Origin: JAABRU01 sp050180235
GTDB lineage: Bacteria; Desulfobacterota; Desulfobacteria; Desulfobacterales; Desulfococcaceae
Direction of reading: 5' to 3'
Assembly: GCA_050180235.1 (NCBI GenBank)
Contig: JBFXEJ010000047.1
Coordinates: forward strand, 1 to 43,758
Length of the DNA: 43,758 nt
In this document: one piece after another, positions 7,663-14,322 of the stretch
Position numbering within the stretch: position 1 is the first letter of the stretch
How the letters are laid out: each line of letters opens with the position of its first letter
The notes under the pieces: generated by a model
Database searches by the model: none
Told to the model about the DNA's origin: nothing
The model's input: the letters and a program-made list of their open reading frames with translations, nothing else
Position numbers and translations under genes: made by a program

Positions 7663-8643
7663 TCATTGGTGTACAACATCTTCAGTGTTCTCCTCCCCTT
7701 CCTCTTCTTCATTTTCCTCATCATCTGTGTAAGTTCTCTGTTTTATCAGCAGACGGAAAAAACCGTAAACTGTAACCAGCGCAGCCAGAAGAAAAAGGAT
7801 TTCATACATATGGACAGACAGCCATATGAACCATGTGCCTGTTTTCCTGAGATGTCTGTGCCACTGCTTTTCTGCTTCTGCCAGGGAAAGGGACAGGGCT
7901 TTGTGCACAGCAGTTTCTGTATCATCCCCGTTTTTCAGATTGTCCAGAATATGGAACAGTGCATCTTTTCCAAATTCCCGCACAATGAATTCCGTAAAAC
8001 TTTTGCCTGTCTCATATGCCAGCACAAGACCGTTTCTGTCATGGGGAAAACGGGTTTCCAGTTCTCTGAGTGCAATGATATTTCCTGACAGAAGAGCGGT
8101 TCTGAGCACATCTCCCTTATTTTGGATCAGAAGTTCCGAAATGCCGTCACTGCTCCACTGGCAGATGCCCTCATCAAGCCATTTGGGCAGATTTGGAACA
8201 TGGTGGTGAAGCAGAAGATGGCAGAGTTCATGTTTCAGTGTGATTTCAAGTGTAAAGGTCCGGTCATTCACCCGTGTGCAGTCTATGACAATGATATTTT
8301 TTTCCGGAACCGCAAAAGCTGATATATAGGGATTCCCGGTCATATTTTCAAATTTTGCAGTATCTCCCATGAGAAAAACAGCGGGTTTCAGATCCGCAGG
8401 CCATGCAAAAAGCAGTGTTTCCAGTTCTGATGTCAAATTTGGCATCAGCCTGCCCACTTCTTCAGCTTTTCCTTTCAGAGAGTCAGGATATACAATAAAG
8501 GCATCTGCTGTGTGCATCTGCCTCATTTTTTCCGCATACAGATCCGCTGGATGGAAGAGAAAAGCCGCTATAATGCAGATTCCTGCACAAAAGGCATGAA
8601 AAGGAACAGTCAGGTGATGAGTACTTCCGGTAAAAGGGGACAT
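7663..8643 (-). CDS. Membrane-anchored gluzincin metallopeptidase (peptidase MA-like)
   Basis: 326 aa. The N-terminus has a hydrophobic signal/anchor (about 14-36). The zinc site is HELCH at 138-142, with a likely third ligand Glu158 in KWLDEG, the peptidase MA-like arrangement. A transmembrane helix near residues 275-300 is followed by an acidic, Glu-rich cytoplasmic-looking tail. The catalytic part should face the periplasm. It is last in the minus-strand series after coaX but separated from it by about 300 bp of structured DNA. A 127-bp exact copy of its middle sits at the left window edge. The substrate is unknown. Confidence 0.7.
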   Translation of the reverse strand: MSPFTGSTHHLTVPFHAFCAGICIIAAFLFHPADLYAEKMRQMHTADAFIVYPDSLKGKAEEVGRLMPNLTSELETLLFAWPADLKPAVFLMGDTAKFENMTGNPYISAFAVPEKNIIVIDCTRVNDRTFTLEITLKHELCHLLLHHHVPNLPKWLDEGICQWSSDGISELLIQNKGDVLRTALLSGNIIALRELETRFPHDRNGLVLAYETGKSFTEFIVREFGKDALFHILDNLKNGDDTETAVHKALSLSLAEAEKQWHRHLRKTGTWFIWLSVHMYEILFLLAALVTVYGFFRLLIKQRTYTDDEENEEEEGEENTEDVVHQ

Positions 8644-8671
8644 GATTTTTCTGAACGCATAAGAGATGAAA

Positions 8672-8930
8672 AAAGGAAGATACCCGGCAGGGAGGGAACC
8701 GCGGCCTCCCGTACCGGGGCGGTCCTATGATTAACTGCCCGGGTTCAGGACCGCATACAGATCCGGACAGCGCAGAGGTCTGACGCACCATAGCCGGCTT
8801 GGACGCTGCCTCTGACTTCTGAAATGACTATAGGACATTTCTGAGGAGGTGGCAACAGAAAAATGGTTTCAGATGTCAGGTTTCAGCCGCTCAGGGTTGA
8901 TAATATGCAGTGTTGCCATTTTTTTCAGGG
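8672..8930. ncRNA. Hairpin-dense intergenic stretch, possible structured RNA
   Basis: Between coaX and the metallopeptidase lie a series of strong stems: CCCGG...CCGGG around GGGAGG/CCTCCC (about 8683-8717), GCGGTCCT/AGGACCGC (8719-8753), GAGGTC/GCCTC-type pairing (about 8773-8813), AGAAATG/CATTTCT (about 8819-8842), and GGCAACA/TGTTGCC (8851-8917). T-runs follow the outer stems on both strands (TTTTTT on minus at about 8676-8671; seven T on plus at about 8920). No reading frame fits. It could be a small RNA, a leader of the metallopeptidase, or a decayed mobile element; I could not match it to 6S, SRP, tmRNA or a named riboswitch. Confidence 0.35.
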
Positions 8931-8948
8931 AGTTAAGCAGGCAAGAGA

Positions 8949-9719
8949 TTATTTTTGAAGTTTTTCATAAATAATCCTGAGACCTTCCAGGGTCAGGTCA
9001 GGTTCAGTGGATTCAATGCTTTCACATACGCCGGACATAAGCGGAGCCAGCCCGCCCGTGGCAATGACTTTGACCGGGGAATCCATTTCTTTGCGCATTC
9101 TTCCCACAATGCCGTCAACCAGTCCCGCATATCCGAAAATAATTCCGGACTGCATACTGGCGCCTGTGTCCCTGCCGATAACAGATTTGGGAGATGTGAA
9201 AATTTCCACGCGCGGCAGTTTGGAAGCCTTCATGAACAAAGCCTCGGCAGAGATGAATATGCCCGGACTGATGGCTCCGCCCAGATATTCCCCGCGCGCG
9301 GATACCGCATCAAAGGTGGTGGCTGTGCCGAAATCTATAATAATCAGCGCACATTTGTACTTTTCATAGGCTCCCACAGCATTGACAATGCGGTCTGCGC
9401 CCACTTCTGCGGGATTGCTGTAAAGAATGGGCATTCCAGAGGCTGATTTGGCATCCACCCAGTGGGGCGCATGGTTGAGGTATTTGCGGCAGAACGCGTC
9501 CAGAATATTGACCATCGTTGGCACAACACTGGAAATGATTGTGGCAGAAATATCTCCGGGGTGTATGCCGCTTCCGGCAAAAAGTCCGGTCGCGAGAAGA
9601 TTGAATTCATCCTCGGTAGTATTTCGCTCAGTGCGTATCCGCCAGTCACAAATCAGACGGCTGCCCTCATAAATGCCCATAACCGTATTTGTATTACCCA
9701 CATCAATGACAAGAAGCAT
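8949..9719 (-). CDS. coaX: Type III pantothenate kinase
   Basis: 256 aa from the ATG at 9719. Phosphorylates pantothenate in the first step of coenzyme A synthesis; a cytoplasmic ASKHA-fold enzyme. The N-terminus MLLVIDVGNTNT is the family's phosphate-binding loop; GADRIVNAVGA and IIDFGTATTFD are the other hallmark motifs, with GGAISPG after them. The longer frame reaches 9809, but the family always begins at this MLLVIDVGN, and AAGGAG lies 8-9 nt upstream of it. The neighbour upstream is the TPR protein. Confidence 0.95.
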   Translation of the reverse strand: MLLVIDVGNTNTVMGIYEGSRLICDWRIRTERNTTEDEFNLLATGLFAGSGIHPGDISATIISSVVPTMVNILDAFCRKYLNHAPHWVDAKSASGMPILYSNPAEVGADRIVNAVGAYEKYKCALIIIDFGTATTFDAVSARGEYLGGAISPGIFISAEALFMKASKLPRVEIFTSPKSVIGRDTGASMQSGIIFGYAGLVDGIVGRMRKEMDSPVKVIATGGLAPLMSGVCESIESTEPDLTLEGLRIIYEKLQK

Positions 9720-9821
9720 TTGCAAACTCCTTTCCGTTACGCAACAGTATTGTTCAAACCCGTTTTCCGGTTTCCCTGTGACGGCCAAAACCGCGTGTTC
9801 AGCCTTCATCCTTCCTGTCTG

Positions 9822-10556
9822 TCAGGCTTCCCTTTTGGCAATATCCACCCACTGTTTCTGGTTTTTTTTGTGAAATCCCGGAGACAGTTTTACATTTTTC
9901 AGTGTTTTCTGAAAAAGTTTCTGCGCCTCTGCGGTTTTTCCCATTTTTTTGAGCAGCAGGGCATAGCGGCACCTGGCCTCTTCTCCGGTAAATGCTTTTT
10001 CCAGAAAAGCGTATTCCTCCAATGCGGCATCTGTATCCCCAAGTTCCTCACAGCATCGGGCCAGCAGAAGATCAAATTCATCGCCCTTTCTGCCTCCGCG
10101 CAGTTGCCGCAGATGAAGCAGCCATTCCCTGGTCTGTGCAAAATTACCCTGAAAAAAATACGCGCAGCACAAACCTTCCACAGCCACAGGATCATCACGG
10201 TGAATGCCTTGCAGACAGCTTTCGTACATGGTTACGGCCTTGTCAAACATGCCTGCATTGACATAGCCCCGTGCCAGGGCCAGCCGGTTTTTGACGCTGT
10301 CACTGAGTTCAAGTTCATCTTCCAGACGCCGCACCTCTTTTCCCGGATCAATGAGTTTTACCAGCCGGGATTTGGTTTTTTTTAAACCGGAACCGCTTCT
10401 GAGATCAGGAAGAAACTCTGCAAAAAAATAAATCAGGGAACCGGCTCCAGGAAAAAGGATAATGATATACACCCAGTAGCGATCCTTGCCGTTCTGCACG
10501 GCATGGACGGCAAAATATATCTGTATAATCAAAGAAAGCAGTCCCAGTAACGGCAT
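9822..10556 (-). CDS. Membrane-anchored TPR protein
   Basis: 244 aa. Two hydrophobic helices (about 4-20 and 28-46, with a short loop containing NGKDRYWV) resemble the PLDc_N/short membrane module found at the front of phospholipase-D-like proteins. Residues about 75-235 read as tetratricopeptide-type helical pairs (for example ALARGYVNAGMFDKAVTMYE and LARCCEELGDTDAALEEYAF). It probably scaffolds protein contacts at the inner membrane. It is 15 nt from the ybaK-like gene and in line with coaX, so probably co-transcribed. Confidence 0.7.
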   Translation of the reverse strand: MPLLGLLSLIIQIYFAVHAVQNGKDRYWVYIIILFPGAGSLIYFFAEFLPDLRSGSGLKKTKSRLVKLIDPGKEVRRLEDELELSDSVKNRLALARGYVNAGMFDKAVTMYESCLQGIHRDDPVAVEGLCCAYFFQGNFAQTREWLLHLRQLRGGRKGDEFDLLLARCCEELGDTDAALEEYAFLEKAFTGEEARCRYALLLKKMGKTAEAQKLFQKTLKNVKLSPGFHKKNQKQWVDIAKREA

Positions 10557-10571
10557 AAAACCTCCCTGTAT

Positions 10572-11033
10572 TCATTCATTGTCAAAAAAACTGCATCCCA
10601 AAGCCTTCACTATATTCTGGGGCGGCATTTTCAGCATAAGGCCGCGCTGTCCCGCATTGATGACAACTGTTTCATGCCGCAGCAGACTATTTTCCATCAG
10701 TGCGGGAAGATTCCTCCGCGTGCCAAAGGGACTGATGCCGCCCACCAGATATCCGGTGATCCGTTCGGCTGTCTGCACATCTGTCATCTGCGCGCGTTTG
10801 ACACAGCAGGCTTCGGCCAGATGTTTTAAAGACAGTTCCCGGTCTCCGGGCATCAGAGCCAGCACATAACTGCTGTTTCCCAGATCCGCCACAAGGGTTT
10901 TTATGGTCATTTCCAAAGGAAAACCAATGGCTTTGGCAGCAAAAACCGCTCCTTTTTCCTCATGTCTGTAAGAGATGAGTTCAAAGGGAATATTTCTGCT
11001 TTTCAGGTATTCTGTGGCCCGTGTGCTTTTCAT
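10572..11033 (-). CDS. ybaK: YbaK/EbsC-type aminoacyl-tRNA deacylase
   Basis: 153 aa, the normal length for a stand-alone YbaK/ProX editing domain, which hydrolyses mischarged tRNA (Cys-tRNA-Pro in the best known cases). The fold markers are present: FELISYRHEEKGA, the catalytic-loop region TIKTLVADLG, ADAQ-like MTDVQTAERITGYLVGGISPFG, and VVINAGQRGLMLKM near the end. Spacing is 9 nt after the STAS gene and 15 nt before the TPR gene, suggesting one transcript. Confidence 0.85.
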   Translation of the reverse strand: MKSTRATEYLKSRNIPFELISYRHEEKGAVFAAKAIGFPLEMTIKTLVADLGNSSYVLALMPGDRELSLKHLAEACCVKRAQMTDVQTAERITGYLVGGISPFGTRRNLPALMENSLLRHETVVINAGQRGLMLKMPPQNIVKALGCSFFDNE

Positions 11034-11042
11034 GGAATTTCC

Positions 11043-11354
11043 TCATAAACTGCGCATGGTGAAAATATGCCCCAGATTCATGTCTTTTGCCAGAAGTCTG
11101 TAAATATCAGGGGGAATATTTTCAATTATCACCTCTCCGTTTCCCGGAGCGATTTTTTTGTAAAGCAGCAGCAGGGTTCCCACTCCGGCACTGCCGATAT
11201 AACCCACTTCCCTGAAATCAAGAATCACCTGTTCAGCAGACAGGATATCCGGATTTTCAAAAAAATTTTCCATTTCCTGTGCTCCGGGCTCATCAACAGA
11301 ACCTGATATGCTGATTCGTACCTGTTTTTCCTTTTTGTTCATGTTTATTTTCAC
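11043..11354 (-). CDS. STAS-domain anti-sigma-factor antagonist
   Basis: 103 aa from a GTG at 11354, chosen because GGGGGAG lies 8 nt upstream; an ATG start 12 bases downstream at 11342 is possible. The longer open frame runs into a repeat element and is not real. The STAS hallmark is VGYIGSAGVGTLLLL, where the Ser is the usual phosphorylation site of SpoIIAA/RsbV proteins. It would bind a HATPase-type anti-sigma partner when dephosphorylated. The SpoIIE-HATPase protein two genes upstream on the same strand is the obvious candidate. Confidence 0.85.
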   Translation of the reverse strand: MKINMNKKEKQVRISISGSVDEPGAQEMENFFENPDILSAEQVILDFREVGYIGSAGVGTLLLLYKKIAPGNGEVIIENIPPDIYRLLAKDMNLGHIFTMRSL

Positions 11355-11445
11355 GTCAGATGCTCCCCCTGTCCCGGTCAAAGTATTACAGACTTCCAGT
11401 CTGTAATCCGGCATGAACAGATTCCAGTCTGTTCTGTCTTGTATA

Positions 11446-11570
11446 ATACCAATTCTCCATTGATTTGATACAATATGGTCAGTTTTTCCGCTGCTGAGCG
11501 TTTGCAAAAAACCGCTCCGCTTAATTTTTGCACTCCTCCGCATTGTATAAAACCAATGGAGAACCGGTAT
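11446..11570 (-). repeat. Family B inverted-repeat element
   Basis: The ends are ATACCAATTCTCCATTGATT and its inverse near GGAGAACCGGTAT. The interior carries the family's signature hairpin, a TGCAAAAA...TTTTTTGCA stem around CCGCTCCGC, here in reverse orientation. That stem with its T-run could terminate transcription either way. Other copies: 11572-11717, 18028-18176, 19804-19939, 33421-33547, 35174-35302. Confidence 0.75.
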
Positions 11571-11571
11571 A

Positions 11572-11717
11572 ATACCGGTTCTCCATTGACCTGATACAAT
11601 CCGGACTCCCGCCCATGCCTGTCCGGATGAGTGCAAAAATCATGCGGAGCGTTTTTTTGCACAGACGGAACAGCGGAAAACTCACAATATTGCATCAAAT
11701 CAATGGCGAATTGGTAT
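11572..11717 (+). repeat. Family B inverted-repeat element, opposite orientation
   Basis: Abuts the previous copy, with the signature TGCAAAAAT...GCGGAGCG...TTTTTTTGCA hairpin in forward orientation, so the two elements form a head-to-head pair upstream of the STAS gene. Confidence 0.75.
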
Positions 11718-11806
11718 AAATCCCTCTGCTTTTTCCAAAAATCTGCACAATAAGCAGGCAAACGGAAGTTACTGTGTATTCAAAAAATCCCGTTTTCCCG
11801 GAAACT

Positions 11807-11948
11807 TTAGGTGATTTCCATTAATGATTATACCGTTTTTCGTAGGGCGGGCACGGCTTTTTGTGCCCGCCGTCCTGCTGAAACGGCGGGCACAGAAAGC
11901 CGTGCCCACCTTACAATGATGGTACATTTTTTCATGGAAATCGCCTTA
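11807..11948. repeat. Family C inverted-repeat element (TTAGGTGATTTCC ends)
   Basis: The ends TTAGGTGATTTCCAT and ATGGAAATCGCCTTA are imperfect inverses. Inside is a strong hairpin of GGGCGGGCACGGCTTT against its inverse, with a GCCGTCCTGCTGAAACGGC centre. It ends just after the chemoreceptor gene's stop (read leftward) and may act as its terminator. Related ends occur at 24371-24477 and 31856-31961. Confidence 0.6.
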
Positions 11949-11969
11949 TACCCGAAAATTTATGCTGCC

Positions 11970-14171
11970 TTACTTATGCTTTTTGCCTTTCCCCTTAATA
12001 AGAAGGGAAAGTTCTGTCACAATGCCCAAGGTGTCTTCCGCCTGTGCACTCAGCTCTTCCGCTGCTGCCGCTGATTCCTGGGCGATGGCCGCATTCTGCT
12101 GTGTCACAGTGTCCATCTGCTGAACTGCCTGATTTACCTGACCTATGCCTGCCGCATGTTCTTTGCTGGCTCTGGTGATGGATGCGGTTTTTTCTCCCAT
12201 AACAGACGCGGATTTAACAATTCCGTCAAAATCATCGCTCATGCGTTTGAGCGCAGCCGCGCCCTCCCGGATGCGGCCGGCCATGCCTTCAAGCAGATTC
12301 TGTGTGTTTCCGGAAGCTTCGGCAGAACGGACAGCCAGATTCCTGACTTCATCCGCAACCACTGCAAACCCGCTTCCGGATTCGCCTGCGCGTGCGGCTT
12401 CTACCGAGGCATTCAGGGCCAGCAGATTGGTCTGAAATGCAATACCGTCTATGGTTTTGATCACATCCCCGATCTGTGCGCTGTCTTTTTCAATTTCCCC
12501 CATATTTCTGGTCAGTTCCACCAGAGCTTTCAAAGATCGCGCAGATTTGGAGATATTTTCGTTCATAAGTTCCTGCGCGCCCGCAGTCAGATTAGCCGTG
12601 ACACTTATTGCCCCGCTCATCTCTGCAATGGTTGCCGAACTCTGCTCCAAAGACGCTGCCAGTTCCGATGTACCTTCTGAAAGAGAATTTGCAGCTCCTG
12701 CAACATGGGATGCCACAGAGGCCAGCTGCTCCGCGCCGGTTCTCAGTTTTCCGTTCACCTGCCGAAGCTGACCAGCGATTTTTTTTGTAATCACCAGGGC
12801 AAGAAACACAGCCGCGATACATGCCAGAACACCTGCAAAACCGATATTCCTTTTTGTGCTCTGCGCTGCATCCAGCATTTTCGCATCAGTTATGATATGT
12901 TTTTTCACCTCAGAGCGAATCTGTTCCAGAAGTTTCTGCACCTCTTCCATAGCCGGCCGGGTTTCATCTGTATAAATGCGGAATGCCTCTTTTTGTCCGT
13001 CCAAATTTTTTTCAGCGGTTTTGCGCATTTTGTAAAGTATTCCGCTTACTTCCTCCAGCATTGGAACCGTCTGCGTATTATAAATCTGCATGGCCTTTTC
13101 CCGGCCTGCGGTCAGTTCTTTTTCAGATTCCAGGATTTTCCCGAAAATTTCTTTTATGAGCGTATCAGCGGGAATGACCATCTGCTGAAAAACGGTTTCG
13201 GCTTCTGCTGTGTTCCCGTTTTCCAAAGCCTGACGAATCAGAATGGCGGATTGATCCAGCAGGGAACAGGGTTCTTTCAGTTCATTCCCGGCCTGCTGAA
13301 ACTGCGGCCAGCCTTTCATGACTTTCTGTACTTCTTCTCTGCCCATCCATTTTTCCGGACTGCATTCCGGAAATGCAGTTTCCGCCGGTAGCATTCCTGA
13401 AGCAATGCCGCGCTCCAGTCCCGACATCCTGTCACTGTGCATATCCATGAATTCTTTTAATATATTTGACAGCCCCGGATGGATCTGCCGGTAATTCTCT
13501 GCAATGGCAATGGCACTTTCATGGAGTTTCTGATGAGGTTCCATAATCTGTTTAAGCAGTTCCGCAAGCTCCGCATTTCCTTTCAGGGATTTCTCCGCAT
13601 CCTCACTGTAAAGCCACTGCCCCAGACGGCATTTCTGCGGATCTGTTTCCACATCCGGTTTTTCCAGATTCTGCAGAAAAAGCCGGTCAATTTTTCCTGC
13701 CCAGCGCAGATGCTCAGCCTCCCTTGCCGCAAGAAAACCGGGCAGTTTGTCATTTGCGGGTTTGAAAATCTCTGCAATTTTCCGCGCTGATTCATGAAGG
13801 GTTTCATGGGGTTTTTCAATCTGCATGAAAAGCGGTGCAAGCGCAGGAACAAGTTCTTCGGCCTGTTTCCGTTCATTTCCGTAAACCCACAGACCAAAAG
13901 CGCATTTCCTGTGATCGGTTTCAATTTTCAGATTTGTCATCCTTTCATCTGTGAGCATGGCATTGAGATTTCCCACCCAGTTTAGGTGATCCACCTCGGC
14001 CTGGGCCAGACTTCCATCCAGACGGTTGCCCTCAATCACGTCATCAGCATCTGTTACGATATGTCTGATTCCGGTGAAACTCAGGAAAATCATCAGTCCC
14101 AGAATAAAAAGGATTATTCCGAACCCTGTGCCGATCTGCTGCCCGATGCTGCGGTTCTTCAGTAGAAACAT
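11970..14171 (-). CDS. Methyl-accepting chemotaxis protein with tandem CZB-like zinc-binding sensor
   Basis: 733 aa. TM1 is about residues 14-36 and TM2 about 445-467, placing residues 37-445 in the periplasm. This region repeats a CZB-like pattern: HLNWVGNL ... CAFGLWVYG ... HETLH, then HLRWAGKI ... CRLGQWLY ... HQKLH, and a weak third (HSDRM ... CSPEKWM). CZB domains bind zinc through His/Cys and usually sit at the cytoplasmic end, so a tandem periplasmic array is unusual. The signalling tip EIAFQTNLLALNASVEAARAG-type sequence (here GIAFQTNLLALNASVEAARA) is intact. It should signal to CheA/CheW, which are not in the window. Confidence 0.9.
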   Translation of the reverse strand: MFLLKNRSIGQQIGTGFGIILFILGLMIFLSFTGIRHIVTDADDVIEGNRLDGSLAQAEVDHLNWVGNLNAMLTDERMTNLKIETDHRKCAFGLWVYGNERKQAEELVPALAPLFMQIEKPHETLHESARKIAEIFKPANDKLPGFLAAREAEHLRWAGKIDRLFLQNLEKPDVETDPQKCRLGQWLYSEDAEKSLKGNAELAELLKQIMEPHQKLHESAIAIAENYRQIHPGLSNILKEFMDMHSDRMSGLERGIASGMLPAETAFPECSPEKWMGREEVQKVMKGWPQFQQAGNELKEPCSLLDQSAILIRQALENGNTAEAETVFQQMVIPADTLIKEIFGKILESEKELTAGREKAMQIYNTQTVPMLEEVSGILYKMRKTAEKNLDGQKEAFRIYTDETRPAMEEVQKLLEQIRSEVKKHIITDAKMLDAAQSTKRNIGFAGVLACIAAVFLALVITKKIAGQLRQVNGKLRTGAEQLASVASHVAGAANSLSEGTSELAASLEQSSATIAEMSGAISVTANLTAGAQELMNENISKSARSLKALVELTRNMGEIEKDSAQIGDVIKTIDGIAFQTNLLALNASVEAARAGESGSGFAVVADEVRNLAVRSAEASGNTQNLLEGMAGRIREGAAALKRMSDDFDGIVKSASVMGEKTASITRASKEHAAGIGQVNQAVQQMDTVTQQNAAIAQESAAAAEELSAQAEDTLGIVTELSLLIKGKGKKHK

Positions 14172-14322
14172 ATTTATATTTTTCCCCTCCTCTGCCTGCC
14201 TGCAACCGGCAGTTTATTCATTGTTCAATGTTTTTAAGGTTTCAGGTGTTCAGTTAAAGCACTGCCTGACACCCGAACACCTTATATTACGAAATCACAC
14301 AACAGGCAAGTATGATTTTCCT

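Noticed and set aside
7450..8088. Long plus-strand frame opposite the metallopeptidase
   Set aside because: It is antisense to a gene with a clear HELCH zinc site and has no ribosome-binding site or recognisable domain.
8672..8930. 6S RNA or cobalamin riboswitch
   Set aside because: A CCCTGAGCGG-like word and long stems hinted at 6S, but the end-to-end pairing and central bubble could not be laid out, and cobalamin-box motifs are absent.
9720..9809. 30-residue N-terminal extension of CoaX
   Set aside because: The family starts at MLLVIDVGNTN, which has a good ribosome-binding site here.
11355..11636. N-terminal extension of the STAS protein
   Set aside because: The extra residues are translated from family B repeats and DNA before a good GTG start with its own ribosome-binding site.
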